Origin: an uncultured Clostridia bacterium
GTDB taxonomy: Bacteria; Bacillota; Clostridia; Oscillospirales; Acutalibacteraceae
Direction: 5' to 3'
Assembly (NCBI GenBank): GCA_947589415.1
Contig: CANQBP010000008.1
Location: forward strand, 19,368-83,367
Length of the DNA stretch: 64,000 bases
The position numbers were made by a program, and so were the translations under genes. Below are positions 10,652 to 20,363 of the stretch, in pieces (the stretch's first letter is position 1; the number at the start of each line of letters is the position of its first letter). Below the pieces are notes generated by a model that was not told the DNA's origin, did not search any database, and was given only the letters and a program-made list of their open reading frames with translations.

Positions 10652-11299
10652 ATGAGTGATAATGATTCTGTCAAACCTGAAGAGGGAGAAAAAACGGAGC
10701 TTGAAGAAAATAATTTGGAAAATCCCGATTGGGACGGCTCTGAAGCCGAATTTATAAGTGATGACGACACGGAAGAGTATGAAATACCTGAAACGGGATT
10801 CAGAATTTCGTATGTACTCACCAGAGATGAGATATATACCTGCCTGAATCATAGCGGAGTTATTAAAACAAAAGGGCCGAGAGCATTTTTTCAGTGTATC
10901 ATATTGGCTGTTGCGGCGGTTATATTCTTTGTTGTTTATTTCACGACCGAGTCGCAGTATAATGATTATAATATTTTCTTTGGGATAGTTTGCCTTGTCA
11001 CAATAGCAGCCATATGTACAGTTCCTCATTTTTACATGAAAAATATGGCTAAAATGATGGCTGACGGTAAGACGATAGAAGCCGAGATATATCCTACGCA
11101 TATAGATATAGGCAACGGCGAGGGAAAATGGTCAATACTTCTTGACGGGAGATCATACATTGAGGAAAAAGACGGTATTATTATGATCTTCACGGAAAAG
11201 GACAGGACATTTGTTATTCCAAAGCGGGTCATTGAACCGGAAGTATATAACGAGATAAGTGCGATACTCAAATCCGGTACACAACCTGCTGATTTTTGA
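10652..11299 (+). CDS. Membrane protein with YcxB-like C-terminal domain
   Basis: A 215-residue protein. An acidic N-terminal ~55 residues is followed by two membrane helices (about 87-106 and 114-131) and a soluble C-terminal domain whose pattern (IIMIFTEKDRTFVIPKRVI, then a final helix) resembles the YcxB-like domain. Function is unknown. It sits between gyrB and a thioesterase in the same direction with short gaps, so it is likely co-transcribed with the gyrase genes. Confidence 0.75.
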   Translation: MSDNDSVKPEEGEKTELEENNLENPDWDGSEAEFISDDDTEEYEIPETGFRISYVLTRDEIYTCLNHSGVIKTKGPRAFFQCIILAVAAVIFFVVYFTTESQYNDYNIFFGIVCLVTIAAICTVPHFYMKNMAKMMADGKTIEAEIYPTHIDIGNGEGKWSILLDGRSYIEEKDGIIMIFTEKDRTFVIPKRVIEPEVYNEISAILKSGTQPADF

Positions 11300-11308
11300 G
11301 GTGTTATT

Positions 11309-11734
11309 ATGGAAAAAATCAATATGCTTAAAATCACGGCAAGATATGCTGAAACCGATATGATGGGAATAATACATCACTCGGTCTATCCCGTATGGTT
11401 TGAGGCGGCAAGAACGGAATTTATAAAAATGTCCGGAACATCATATTCGGAGCTTGAAAAAAAAGGCATAATGCTGCCTTTGACAGGACTTGAATGCAGA
11501 TATATAAAGCCTGTACATTATGAAGATGTTGTTACGATAGAAACATATCTGTCAAAAATGAGTTTTGCAAAAATACATTTTTCGTATAGGGTTATGCTGA
11601 ACGGAGAGCTGATGGCGGAAGGAAAAACGTTTCACGGATTTGTAAGCTCTAAAGATTTCAAGCCCGTAAATATTAAAAAGATAATGCCGGAGCTTTACGA
11701 AGAATTGAGTAATGCGGTAATAAAAGAACAGTAA
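11309..11734 (+). CDS. YbgC/FadM-type acyl-CoA thioesterase (hotdog fold)
   Basis: A 141-residue 4HBT-type hotdog protein. The signature [20 protein letters not shown] contains the catalytic Asp of the 4-hydroxybenzoyl-CoA thioesterase/YbgC family, and FEAARTEF follows in the long helix. It would hydrolyse an acyl-CoA or acyl-ACP; the substrate cannot be read from sequence. Its GAGGTG ribosome site overlaps the end of the preceding gene, and gyrA follows 28 bases later. Confidence 0.87.
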   Translation: MEKINMLKITARYAETDMMGIIHHSVYPVWFEAARTEFIKMSGTSYSELEKKGIMLPLTGLECRYIKPVHYEDVVTIETYLSKMSFAKIHFSYRVMLNGELMAEGKTFHGFVSSKDFKPVNIKKIMPELYEELSNAVIKEQ

Positions 11735-11762
11735 ACAAAAAATACCTGAGGAGGTACTGATT

Positions 11763-14285
11763 TTGGATATACAAGAAACATTGTCCAATACGAAGATTAT
11801 AAATGTAGATGTAGAAAAGGAAATGAAGAAATCATTTCTTGATTATTCCATGTCGGTAATTGTTTCCCGTGCCCTTCCTGATGTCCGTGACGGATTGAAG
11901 CCGGTACATAGGAGAATACTTTATTCGCAGTATGAGGATAAGCTGACGCCGGATAAACCCTATAAAAAATGTGCAACGACAGTCGGTAACGTGCTTGGCA
12001 GATATCACCCGCACGGTGACAGTTCCGTATATGATGCACTTGTTCGTCTGGCTCAGGATTTTTCAATGAGGTATATTCTCGTTGACGGTCACGGAAACTT
12101 CGGATCTGTCGACGGCGACCCGCCTGCTGCTTATCGTTATACCGAGTCAAGAATGAGTAAGATTTCCGTTGAAATGCTGACGGATATAGATAAGGATACG
12201 GTGGATTTCATTCCTAACTATGATGACAGCCGTAAAGAGCCTTCGGTTCTTCCGTCAAGATTTCCAAATCTTCTTGTAAACGGTTCAAAGGGTATAGCCG
12301 TTGGTATGGCTACAAATATTCCCCCGCATAATCTTGGGGAGGTCATAGACGCAGTATGTTGTGTAATAGATAATCCCGATGCAGGTCTTGAGGATATTAT
12401 GCAATATATAAAAGGCCCTGATTTTCCGACAGGCGGCATAATAATGGGAAAGAGCGGTATCCGTGCGGCTTATGCGACAGGCAGGGCAAAAATTACAGTA
12501 AGAGCAAAAGCGGAAATCGTTGAGGATAAAAACGGCAGATTTAAAATAGCCGTTACGGAGATACCTTATCAGGTAAATAAATCCGAGCTTGTTTCGAGTA
12601 TAGATGAAATGGCAAAAAACAAGAAGATCGAGGGAATATCAAGTATTGAGGATCATTCGGACAGAAACGGTATGTATATCGAAATTACCGTTAAAAGAGA
12701 GGCTTCACCTCAAATAGTTCTCAATAATCTGTTCAAGTATTCGCAGCTTCAGGTAACATTCGGAATTATTATGCTTGCAATAGTAAACGGTGTTCCGAAG
12801 GTTCTTAACCTCAAGGATATTATACAGAATTATATTGATTTTCAGGTTGAGATTATCACAAGAAGAACAGTATATGATCTGAAAAAAGCGGAAGAAAGGG
12901 CTCATATACTTGAGGGTCTGAAAATTGCAATAGATTTTATTGATGAGGTTATAAAGATAATACGTTCCTCAAAGGATACACCCACGGCAAAGCAAAGACT
13001 TTCCGAACGTTTCGGACTTGATGATGTACAGACTCAAGCAATAGTTGATATGAGATTAAGACAGCTTTCAGGTCTGGAAAGAGAAAAAATTGAGGAAGAG
13101 CTTAGGGTGCTTCTTGAAAAAATTGACTATTACAAGAAAATACTTGAGGACGGAGAAATGTTGCTCGGTATTATAAAAACCGAACTCGGAGAAATCAAGA
13201 AGAAATATAATGATGAGCGCCGTACAGAAATAGCAGCCGTAAGCGGTGAAGTAGATATTGAGGATCTTATCCCGTATGAGGATTGTGTTCTTACAATGAC
13301 CAACTTGGGATATGTTAAAAGACAAAAAATAGATACATACCATACGCAGCGCAGAGGCGGAAGAGGCATAAGCGGAATGAACAGGCGTGATGAGGATATT
13401 GCAACGGATATGTTCGTCATAGGAACACATGACCATGTTCTGTTCTTTACAAATATGGGTAAGGTTTACAGACTCAAATGCTATGAGATACCCGAAGGTT
13501 CAAGAACATCAAAGGGAATGAATATCAATAACCTGCTTCCGCTGAACAGTGAGGAAAAGGTTACATCAATGATAAGGATACCCGAAAACGGTGATGAGGA
13601 TAAATACCTTGTTATGATAACCAAAAAGGGTATTATAAAAAGGACTGCAACAAAAGAATTTTACAGCAACCGTAAGGGCGGACTTATTGCCATTGACCTT
13701 GATGATGACGATGAGCTTGTATGGGTACGACTTACTGACGGACAAAGTGAGCTTCTTGTTGCAACAAGAAACGGTATGGCTATACGTTTTAAGGAAACCG
13801 ATGTAAGGACTATGGGAAGAACAGCAAGGGGAGTTAAAGCAATAACCCTAAGAGGAGATGACAGCGTTATAGGAATGTCAATGCTTAGGGAGGGCGCTCT
13901 TATACTTACGGTATCTGAAACAGGTTACGGCAGACTTTCAAATAAGGAGGATTACCGTATCCAATCAAGAGGCGGATTTGGTCTTACAAATTATCATACG
14001 GATAAATTCGGAAAAGTTGCGGCAATAAAAGCAGTTGATATTGACGATGATATAATAATTATTTCCGATAACGGTATTATCATCAGAATAGAGGCATCTT
14101 CGATAAGAATATGCGCAAGACCGTCAAAGGGTGTTATAGTTATGAAAACGGGTGACGGAAGTAAGGTTGCGACTATTGCAAGAGCCCCGCATGATGACAG
14201 CGAGGAAAATGCACAAGCTGTTGATGAGGCTGACAGTTCAAATATTTCCGAGGAAATATCCGATAAGGAAAATATTGAAGAATAA
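11763..14285 (+). CDS. gyrA: DNA gyrase subunit A
   Basis: An 840-residue gyrase A subunit. The catalytic Tyr is about residue 126 in AAYRYTESR. The quinolone-resistance region reads [11 protein letters not shown] with Ser87 and Asp91 (E. coli Ser83 and Asp87), the wild-type, drug-sensitive residues. The GyrA box QRRGGRG in the C-terminal pinwheel separates it from ParC. The tail is acidic. Start is TTG 11763 with GAGGAGG upstream; no ATG fits the conserved N-terminus. Confidence 0.98.
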   Translation: MDIQETLSNTKIINVDVEKEMKKSFLDYSMSVIVSRALPDVRDGLKPVHRRILYSQYEDKLTPDKPYKKCATTVGNVLGRYHPHGDSSVYDALVRLAQDFSMRYILVDGHGNFGSVDGDPPAAYRYTESRMSKISVEMLTDIDKDTVDFIPNYDDSRKEPSVLPSRFPNLLVNGSKGIAVGMATNIPPHNLGEVIDAVCCVIDNPDAGLEDIMQYIKGPDFPTGGIIMGKSGIRAAYATGRAKITVRAKAEIVEDKNGRFKIAVTEIPYQVNKSELVSSIDEMAKNKKIEGISSIEDHSDRNGMYIEITVKREASPQIVLNNLFKYSQLQVTFGIIMLAIVNGVPKVLNLKDIIQNYIDFQVEIITRRTVYDLKKAEERAHILEGLKIAIDFIDEVIKIIRSSKDTPTAKQRLSERFGLDDVQTQAIVDMRLRQLSGLEREKIEEELRVLLEKIDYYKKILEDGEMLLGIIKTELGEIKKKYNDERRTEIAAVSGEVDIEDLIPYEDCVLTMTNLGYVKRQKIDTYHTQRRGGRGISGMNRRDEDIATDMFVIGTHDHVLFFTNMGKVYRLKCYEIPEGSRTSKGMNINNLLPLNSEEKVTSMIRIPENGDEDKYLVMITKKGIIKRTATKEFYSNRKGGLIAIDLDDDDELVWVRLTDGQSELLVATRNGMAIRFKETDVRTMGRTARGVKAITLRGDDSVIGMSMLREGALILTVSETGYGRLSNKEDYRIQSRGGFGLTNYHTDKFGKVAAIKAVDIDDDIIIISDNGIIIRIEASSIRICARPSKGVIVMKTGDGSKVATIARAPHDDSEENAQAVDEADSSNISEEISDKENIEE

Positions 14286-14314
14286 CATTTATTCATGACA
14301 AAAACAAAATATTC

Positions 14315-14354
14315 GGTCAGTTCGGAACCATCCTGACCTAAAACAAAACTACGG
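14315..14354 (+). promoter_or_regulatory. preQ1-I-like riboswitch aptamer
   Basis: GGTCAG (14315-14320) pairs with CTGACC (14333-14338) around a 12-base loop, followed by an A-rich tail ending ACAAAACTACGG. Short stem, C-containing loop and AAAACAAAAC tail resemble class I preQ1 aptamers, notably the ACAAAAC tail of the Thermoanaerobacter example. The tail ACTACGG (14348-14354) is the exact complement of CCGTAGT (14412-14418) in the following terminator, giving a plausible anti-terminator. Downstream genes are queuosine-salvage candidates, which supports the call. The loop does not align base-for-base with the best-known examples, so the class is not certain. Confidence 0.65.
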
Positions 14355-14403
14355 GAAACAGCGGTACGGTCTTTTTTGTTCGTACCGCATGGGAGATTTA
14401 TGA

Positions 14404-14437
14404 AAGGGACGCCGTAGTGCGCCCCTTTTTAATTTTT
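14404..14437 (+). terminator. Intrinsic terminator of the riboswitch expression platform
   Basis: AAGGGACGC (14404-14412) pairs with GCGCCCCTT (14419-14427) with one A/C mismatch, followed by a T run and AATTTTT. Its loop CGTAGT is the part that the riboswitch tail can pair with. A separate perfect 8-bp hairpin, GCGGTACG/CGTACCGC (14361-14388), lies between aptamer and terminator. Confidence 0.7.
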
Positions 14438-14485
14438 CTGAAATTGGTTCATAAAATTATTTCAGATAGGAGACAGCAGTTTATT

Positions 14486-15211
14486 ATGAACAGATACAGT
14501 ATCATTGAAAATAAAAATCCGAGGGAAATTGTACTTTTGAGAGGAAGCGGGTGCAAATGGAAAAAATGTATCTATTGCGATTATCATTTGGATTTTTGTA
14601 AAGATGAGGAGGAAAATTTCCGTCTTAACAGCGAGGTGCTGCAAAATGTTACCGGAGTTTATAAAAAACTTGAGGTAATAAATTCGGGCAGCTTTGCAGA
14701 GCTTGATAAAAAAACACTTGACCTTACAGAAAAAATATGTCTTGAAAAAGGAATAAAAACACTTTATTTTGAAAGTCATTATATTTACAAAAATAAATCA
14801 ATACAGGCAAAAAAATATTTTGCCGAAAAGGGGATAACCCTTAAAATAAAAACGGGAGTTGAAACCTTTGATAAGGAATACCGAGAGCATTATCTCAATA
14901 AAGGCTTCGGTTTTGCGGAAGTTAAGGAAATAGCGGAATTTGCCGATGAGATATGCCTGCTTTTCGGAATAAACGGTCAGACAGAGGAAAGTATGCAAAG
15001 GGATATTGAAACAGGTCTTGAAAATTTTGAAAGGGTCTGTATAAATATAATGAACAAAAATTCTACTGCTGTCGAACCCGATACTAATGTGATAAAAATA
15101 TTTACCGATAAAATTGCACCAATCTATCGGGATAATGACAGGGTGGATATACTGATGGATAATCTTGAATTTGGAATAGGCACAAAGGTTCAGGAGGTGT
15201 TTTTGAAATGA
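14486..15211 (+). CDS. queL: Radical-SAM protein, candidate queuine lyase QueL
   Basis: A 241-residue radical-SAM protein with the cluster motif C-x4-C-x2-C (CKWKKCIYC, about residues 24-32) followed by barrel motifs such as INSGSF and GVETFDKEYREH. The gene overlaps a YhhQ-type queuosine-precursor transporter by 4 bases and lies behind a preQ1-like riboswitch. In Clostridioides difficile a radical-SAM queuine lyase (QueL) is clustered with such a transporter and turns queuine into preQ1; assignment here is by context. ATG 14486 is chosen because the longer frame from 14417 starts inside the terminator. The AGGAG site is rather far (12 bases). No QueK-like hydrolase is adjacent. Confidence 0.62.
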   Translation: MNRYSIIENKNPREIVLLRGSGCKWKKCIYCDYHLDFCKDEEENFRLNSEVLQNVTGVYKKLEVINSGSFAELDKKTLDLTEKICLEKGIKTLYFESHYIYKNKSIQAKKYFAEKGITLKIKTGVETFDKEYREHYLNKGFGFAEVKEIAEFADEICLLFGINGQTEESMQRDIETGLENFERVCINIMNKNSTAVEPDTNVIKIFTDKIAPIYRDNDRVDILMDNLEFGIGTKVQEVFLK

Positions 15212-15939
15212 ATCCCATATTTGGAACATATACAAATGAGATACTTTTAACATTATCACTTGTTGTAATATTCGGATCGGTTTTACCGGCTTATAAATTT
15301 TTCGGGAAATACGGTCTTTATGCTATAACGATCATAGCTACAATAACGGCAAATATCGAATGTCTTATAATGGTAAATGCATTCGGTATGGAACAGACAC
15401 TCGGAAATGTGCTTTTTGCGGTTACGTTTCTTATAACGGATATACTAAGCGAAAACGAAAGTAAAAAGGACGCTAACAGAGCCGTGATTTTGGGAATTTT
15501 TTCTTCGCTGTTTTTTGTTATCATAACACAAAGCTGGATGCTTTATGTACCGTCCGAGTCTGATTTTATTATGCCGTCGATAAGGGAAGTATTTTCAAAT
15601 ACTCCGAGAATGATGCTGTCATCACTTCTTGTATATGCGGTATCTCAATTTATGGACGTTCAACTGTATCACGCATGGTGGAAATTAACCGAAAAATTGA
15701 GCGGTGACAGGAAAAAATTTTTGTGGATAAGAAATAACGGGTCAACTCTTATTTCCCAGATCCTTAATACGGCATTGTTTACATTATTGGCATTTATCGG
15801 TACATATGATTTTTCAACACTTATAAGTATAATGCTGTCAAGTTATGTTATATTCATAGTGACAAGTATTTGTGACACGCCGATAGTATATCTTGCAAGA
15901 AAAACAGGTGAGAAAAAAATTAAAAAAATTAAAAATTAG
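15208..15939 (+). CDS. yhhQ: YhhQ/VUT-family queuosine precursor transporter
   Basis: A 243-residue integral membrane protein with about six helices. The family motifs NVLFAVTFLITDILSE (with the conserved Asp), FMDVQLYH and WIRNNGSTLISQ identify the VUT/YhhQ family, which takes up queuine or preQ bases. The start overlaps the radical-SAM stop as ATGA, so the two form a coupled pair under the riboswitch. The C-terminal tail is Lys-rich. Confidence 0.88.
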   Translation: MNPIFGTYTNEILLTLSLVVIFGSVLPAYKFFGKYGLYAITIIATITANIECLIMVNAFGMEQTLGNVLFAVTFLITDILSENESKKDANRAVILGIFSSLFFVIITQSWMLYVPSESDFIMPSIREVFSNTPRMMLSSLLVYAVSQFMDVQLYHAWWKLTEKLSGDRKKFLWIRNNGSTLISQILNTALFTLLAFIGTYDFSTLISIMLSSYVIFIVTSICDTPIVYLARKTGEKKIKKIKN

Positions 15940-16202
15940 CATAAAAAATAACGTTACGGTAACGGTTGTTTTGCTACAATAAATAAGTAGATGTAATGAT
16001 TTTGGATATTTCCGGGCGGGATATAGTACGAAAAAAACCGAAAGAAGATTTTTATATTGTGTATATCATACAGCCGTCAGTTTTTTCGACTAATTTTATC
16101 CGTAATTTCTGCATTTTTTACATCTTAAAAGGCTTTGTCTTTTAAGACAAGCTGTAACCGTGACGAAAACTTTAAAAAATATATTGTCAGGAGATGAAAC
16201 CG

Positions 16203-16478
16203 ATGATGTCTGCCGGTTTATTCATATATAAAAACAGTCAATATAATTATGAGATAACCTGCAGATCAATATTTATTGAAGAGTATGGCAATGCCATAGT
16301 TTACGGTATAAAAATATACAATGACGATAATAGTGAATACAGCTGTGTCAATGATATTTCGGAAGATTTAGGGTCGGTTGATCGTTTGTGCAGGCTGATG
16401 TGTGACGAATGTGTATATCCCGTGCATCTTGCGGATATTGCGGAGGATTTTGCGGAAGGTGCATTTGAGTCATTGTGA
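16203..16478 (+). CDS. Small conserved-looking protein, unknown function
   Basis: About 91 residues, not confidently recognised; the layout (YGIKIYNDD, then VNDIS, a helix with paired Cys, then HLADIAEDF) recalls short Firmicutes proteins annotated as DUF6514, but that is a weak match. ATG 16203 is preferred because AGGAG ends at 16193, 9 bases before it, while the upstream ATG 16194 touches the site. The leader contains an inverted repeat TCTTAAAA/TTTTAAGA (16123-16147). Confidence 0.55.
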   Translation: MMSAGLFIYKNSQYNYEITCRSIFIEEYGNAIVYGIKIYNDDNSEYSCVNDISEDLGSVDRLCRLMCDECVYPVHLADIAEDFAEGAFESL

Positions 16479-16491
16479 AATTCGGAATAAT

Positions 16492-16539
16492 AAAATGGCT
16501 TCGTTTGAATTTTGTTAAACGAAGCCATTTTATTTTTTT
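16492..16539. terminator. Bidirectional terminator between convergent genes
   Basis: AAAATGGCTTCGTTT (16492-16506) and its exact complement (16517-16531) form a 15-bp stem with a 10-base loop, A-rich on one side and T-rich on the other. It serves the small gene on its left and ychF on its right. Confidence 0.9.
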
Positions 16540-16548
16540 TAGTTCATA

Positions 16549-17646
16549 TTACACATTAAATCTGAAAAGAACGATATCCCCGTCTTTCATAACATAATCC
16601 TTGCCCTCCGAACGAACAAGTCCCTTTTCTTTTGCAGCGGTCATAGAACCGCATTCCATAAGCTCATCATAGGAAACTACTTCTGCACGTATAAAACCTC
16701 TTTCAAAATCGGTATGTATTTTTCCTGCTGCCTGCGGCGCTTTTGTTCCCTTTGTTATAGTCCACGCTCTCACTTCCTGTTTTCCTGCCGTCAGAAATGA
16801 TATTAGTCCCAGAAGATCATAGCAGGCATTTATCAATCTGTCAAGACCGGACTCCTCAAGCCCCATCTCCGAAAGGAAAAGTTCCTTTTCATCATTTTCC
16901 ATACCCGATATTTCAGCCTCAATTTCAGCACATATAGGCAGGACTGCGGCATTTTCCGATTTAGCAATATTTTTTACGGTATCAAAGAAAGGATTGCCGT
17001 CTGCCGATCCGTTTTTGAAATCACCGTCACTAAGGTTTGCGGCATATATTACGGGTTTATTTGTAAGAAGTGATACCGTGGAAAGAAGCTCTGCCTCTTC
17101 GGGCGTACACTCGACCGAACGTGCCGGTTTGCCCTCGTCAAGCGCATCTTTTACCCTTTTAAAAAAGTCATATTCCGCCTGATATTTCTTATCGCCTTTT
17201 ATCAGTTTTTGTGTTTTGTCAATCCTTCTTTCAAGTATTTCAATATCCGAAAGAATAAGCTCAACGTTAATGGTGTCAATATCCCTTTTCGGATCTATAT
17301 TTCCGTCAACATGAATTATATCGTCGTTTTCAAAACAGCGCACAACATGGACTATTGCATCTACCTCACGTATATTGGAAAGAAATTTGTTTCCCAGTCC
17401 CTCGCCTTTTGATGCACCCTTTACCAGACCTGCAATATCGACAAATTCTATTGTGGCGGGAGTATATTTATCCGGTTCATACATTTTTGCAAGCTCATCA
17501 AGTCTTTTGTCGGGAACTGCTACAACTCCGACATTAGGCTCTATTGTACAGAAGGGATAATTTGCCGATTGCGCCCCCGCATTTGTTATAGCATTAAAAA
17601 GTGTGCTTTTGCCGACATTCGGCAGACCTACTATTCCTAATTTCAT
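16549..17646 (-). CDS. ychF: Redox-regulated ATPase YchF (Obg-like)
   Basis: A 365-residue OBG-type NTPase. G1 is [13 protein letters not shown] (from residue 6), G3 is [16 protein letters not shown], and the Nxx[11 protein letters not shown] switch region is typical of YchF, which prefers ATP. The C-terminal TGS-like domain ends with [13 protein letters not shown]. It is a ribosome-associated, universally conserved protein. The gene stands alone, with its own promoter at 17685-17713. Confidence 0.96.
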   Translation of the reverse strand: MKLGIVGLPNVGKSTLFNAITNAGAQSANYPFCTIEPNVGVVAVPDKRLDELAKMYEPDKYTPATIEFVDIAGLVKGASKGEGLGNKFLSNIREVDAIVHVVRCFENDDIIHVDGNIDPKRDIDTINVELILSDIEILERRIDKTQKLIKGDKKYQAEYDFFKRVKDALDEGKPARSVECTPEEAELLSTVSLLTNKPVIYAANLSDGDFKNGSADGNPFFDTVKNIAKSENAAVLPICAEIEAEISGMENDEKELFLSEMGLEESGLDRLINACYDLLGLISFLTAGKQEVRAWTITKGTKAPQAAGKIHTDFERGFIRAEVVSYDELMECGSMTAAKEKGLVRSEGKDYVMKDGDIVLFRFNV

Positions 17647-17684
17647 AATAATTTTCCTTTCTTTATCTTAATCATTCTATATGA

Positions 17685-17713
17685 ATGATAGCATATTTTT
17701 TATTTTTATACAA
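17685..17713 (-). promoter_or_regulatory. Sigma-A promoter of ychF
   Basis: On the minus strand TTGTAT (17713-17708), a 17-base spacer ending TGC, and TATCAT (17690-17685) form an extended -10 promoter about 40 bases before ychF. Confidence 0.55.
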
Positions 17714-17728
17714 GGGTAATGATTACAT

Positions 17729-18391
17729 TCAGAAAATTCTTACTATATCGGTAAAAAGGCAATGCGCATTTTTACTCAGTTTTTTGTTTATGTGAAGACT
17801 TCCGAAGTACCACCTTTTATAGGTTATATTATGCTCTAATTCATCAAAGAATGTAGAAAGAGGATTTACACGGCAGGTACGATTGACATGAGCCATGTCC
17901 GTCAGAGAAGGTTCGTGGGTTATGACATAATCTACTTTTCTGTCTGCTTTATCAAGATTTTCTACCGCATACTGCATTTCTATCATTGACGGCAATTCGT
18001 CTTTCCACCATGTTCCGTTTTCACGCCGTATTTCTTTGTCAAGGCTGTCACCGCCGCCAAAAGCAAAAAAGCTCTTTCCTTCTATGTTATATATTTCTCC
18101 CCTTAAAAGCTGATAGAGATTTCCGCCTATTTTTCTTGCACGTCCGCCGAATATTTTTACAACGGGGTAGGTTGATAAAAGTGAAAAATTTTCGTGCGTA
18201 CCCTCTACAAACAATGTCTTATACCGTTTTTCGCATATTTTTTTGAGATTAGCTTTTTCACTTTTTGAATTATTCCATATAAATCCGAAGTCACCGCATA
18301 TGATAAGGCAGTCATTTTCCGTGAGCTTTTTAAGTTTTTTATTTTCAAAGCGTATATATTCACCGTGGGTATCACCGGTAACAAAAACCAT
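17729..18391 (-). CDS. Calcineurin-like metallophosphoesterase
   Basis: A 220-residue metallophosphoesterase. It has GDTHGEY near the N-terminus and CGDFGF for the metal-binding Asp residues, then GTHENF where the family usually has GNHE, ITHEPS for the next His, and GSLHINK where GHxH is usual. Loss of the Asn of GNHE and the first His of GHxH could alter or reduce activity. Substrate unknown. It stands alone, opposite in direction to the carboxypeptidase gene to its right; ATG 18391 follows a GGGGGAG-like site. Confidence 0.82.
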   Translation of the reverse strand: MVFVTGDTHGEYIRFENKKLKKLTENDCLIICGDFGFIWNNSKSEKANLKKICEKRYKTLFVEGTHENFSLLSTYPVVKIFGGRARKIGGNLYQLLRGEIYNIEGKSFFAFGGGDSLDKEIRRENGTWWKDELPSMIEMQYAVENLDKADRKVDYVITHEPSLTDMAHVNRTCRVNPLSTFFDELEHNITYKRWYFGSLHINKKLSKNAHCLFTDIVRIF

Positions 18392-18680
18392 AATTACTCC
18401 CCCTTATATAAGTTAATTTTAATATCAGAAAATAAAACGGTTATGTAGTTATCATATTGAATTTTATCTTTATGCCGCATTATTAAGGCACAATAAAAAT
18501 TGCGGTTGTTATTAACAGATTTGACTTAATATTCGGTTTAAATTTTAGCAGAATTGTGTTTGTGTTTTAAACGGAAATAATGTAAAATATATATAGCCGC
18601 ATTTTTGATTTTCAGATTGCGTCTTAAAAATTTATTTTCTGTACTAACACTAATTATATCACGGGAGTTGACATTTTTCT

Positions 18681-20018
18681 ATGAAAAAAACCATGACATT
18701 TTTAACGGCTATTGTCGTTTTTTTGTCAGCATTGATGATTATGCCTCCGCAAAGTGTAAATGCTGCCGAATTTAATGCGGATATAGATCTTAGCTGCAAA
18801 TCGGTATGGCTTGAAAACCTTGATACCGAAACGGTAGTATTTTCTAAGGAAGCCAATGCAAGGAGATTTCCGGCATCAACGACAAAAATAATGACATATA
18901 TAATAACCGCAGAAAAGGTGAGTGATTTTGATAACACCTATGTTACCGTAAAAAGTGAAATTTTGCATATGCTTGACGGAACAGGAAGTTCTGTCGCAGG
19001 TTTGGAGGCAAATGAAAAATTAAGTATATATCAGCTTCTTAACTGCCTTATGATTCCGTCGGGAAATGATGCCGCACTTATTCTTGCCGATTATGTCGGT
19101 GGCGGGGATATTTCAAAATTTGTAGATATGATGAACGATAAGGCAAAGGAACTCGGCTGTACGGGAACACACTTTGTAAATCCGCACGGGCTTAATGATC
19201 CTAACCACTATACTACTGTTTCGGATATGGCTAAAATAACAAAATATGCGCTGACACTTCCGAAGTTTGCGGAAATATCGAACACGGTAACTTCTGACTG
19301 TCTTGGTGATGACAGATATCTTGTTACCACTAACTATATGATCGACGAATATAGAGGAGGGGATTATTACTATCCCTATGCATCGGGTATAAAGACAGGA
19401 TCAACGGGAAATGATTCGGGATATTGCCTTGTTTCTACGGCGTCAAGGGACGGATATACATACCTTTGTATAGCATACGGTGCGCCGTATGAGGACAAAA
19501 ACGGAGAATATTATGACAACGGGGCAATGATCGATTCGGTAAATTTATATAAATGGGCATTTGATAATCTTTCAATCAAGACAATACTTGACAAAAATGA
19601 ACTGGTTAAGGAAATAAATATAAATTATGCATGGAATAAGGATAAAATTCGTCTGACACCTGCTCAGGGATATTCAACGATAATGCCCGATGATGTTTCA
19701 GTGGAGAGTATTGACAGGATATTCGATATTCCCGATCATTTAGATGCGCCCGTCAAAGAGGGTGATAAAATCGGTACGGTAACTTTGAGTTATGCTAATC
19801 AGAAGTTGGCAACAATAGATCTCCTTGTTGGAGAATCCGTTGACCGAAGTGAGCTTTTGACTGCACTTGACGGAATAAAACGCATTACTACCTCACAATG
19901 GTTCATTATTGTCATTGTTATTGTTGCCATTTTGATAATAATATATTTCATAATCATTGTAATTTATAAGCGCAACAAAAAAAATCAAAGACCGGTTAAA
20001 AAATACAGGAAATTCTAA
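18681..20018 (+). CDS. dacF: D-alanyl-D-alanine carboxypeptidase (PBP5/DacF type)
   Basis: A 445-residue S11-family penicillin-binding protein. A signal peptide ends near residue 29 (VNAAE). The active-site motifs are PASTTK (Ser66, Lys69), SGN in LMIPSGNDAAL, and KTG in GIKTGSTGNDSG. A C-terminal beta domain follows, then a membrane anchor (about 405-430) and a basic cytoplasmic tail. It trims the terminal D-Ala from peptidoglycan stem peptides at the outer face of the membrane. Sporulating Firmicutes have several paralogues, so the dacF name is tentative. Confidence 0.92.
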   Translation: MKKTMTFLTAIVVFLSALMIMPPQSVNAAEFNADIDLSCKSVWLENLDTETVVFSKEANARRFPASTTKIMTYIITAEKVSDFDNTYVTVKSEILHMLDGTGSSVAGLEANEKLSIYQLLNCLMIPSGNDAALILADYVGGGDISKFVDMMNDKAKELGCTGTHFVNPHGLNDPNHYTTVSDMAKITKYALTLPKFAEISNTVTSDCLGDDRYLVTTNYMIDEYRGGDYYYPYASGIKTGSTGNDSGYCLVSTASRDGYTYLCIAYGAPYEDKNGEYYDNGAMIDSVNLYKWAFDNLSIKTILDKNELVKEININYAWNKDKIRLTPAQGYSTIMPDDVSVESIDRIFDIPDHLDAPVKEGDKIGTVTLSYANQKLATIDLLVGESVDRSELLTALDGIKRITTSQWFIIVIVIVAILIIIYFIIIVIYKRNKKNQRPVKKYRKF

Positions 20019-20074
20019 TATTCGGGTATTCTGTTTTTCGGACAGTATGTTTTATAAAATTTAAAATATGAAAT

Positions 20075-20155
20075 AAAGCTGACGGTTACTATTTTCCCGT
20101 ATGATTTACATTGATTATGCGAAATTAGTTGACCGTTCGGCTTTTTCTTTTTTAA
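20075..20155 (+). terminator. Possible terminator after the carboxypeptidase
   Basis: AAAGC-TGA-CGGT (from 20076) can pair with ACCG-TTC-GGCTTT (about 20132-20144), followed by TTTCTTTTTT. The stem is imperfect and the loop is long, so this is a weak call. Confidence 0.4.
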
Positions 20156-20174
20156 AATAAATTTATAAAACCTA

Positions 20175-20203
20175 TTGACATACAGGTTTTAGAGTGCTAT
20201 AAT
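20175..20203 (+). promoter_or_regulatory. Strong sigma-A promoter of the metY leader
   Basis: TTGACA (20175-20180), a 17-base spacer ending TGC and TATAAT (20198-20203): a perfect consensus with extended -10. Transcription would start near 20210 and read first through a 21-codon ORF, then metY. Confidence 0.85.
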
Positions 20204-20255
20204 CAATGCATATTAAATAAATAGGTATTATAAGATATATAGGGAGTGTTGAAGT

Positions 20256-20321
20256 ATGAGAATTTTATTGAGAGAGATAAGGCATAATTTCAGAAACGGA
20301 CGAATGTGCTGTCAGATTTGA
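20256..20321 (+). CDS. Putative Cys-containing leader peptide of metY
   Basis: A 21-residue ORF beginning MRILLREIRHNF and ending NGRMCCQI before TGA. It has a proper ribosome site (GGGAG, about 10 bases upstream) and lies between a consensus promoter and metY, 42 bases before the metY ATG. Two adjacent Cys codons near the end in front of a sulfur-assimilation gene suggest a cysteine-sensing leader, in which the ribosome would pause when Cys-tRNA is scarce. No clear intrinsic terminator lies between the two ORFs, so the mechanism (translational coupling, Rho, or other) is open. Function is inference. Confidence 0.6.
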   Translation: MRILLREIRHNFRNGRMCCQI

Positions 20322-20363
20322 TATATTATCCGACTATCATTAACTAAAGAGAGGTATTTTATT

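Noticed and set aside
14417..14485. Longer N-terminus of the radical-SAM protein (GTG at 14417)
   Set aside because: It starts inside the terminator loop of the riboswitch platform and lacks a ribosome site; ATG 14486 fits better.
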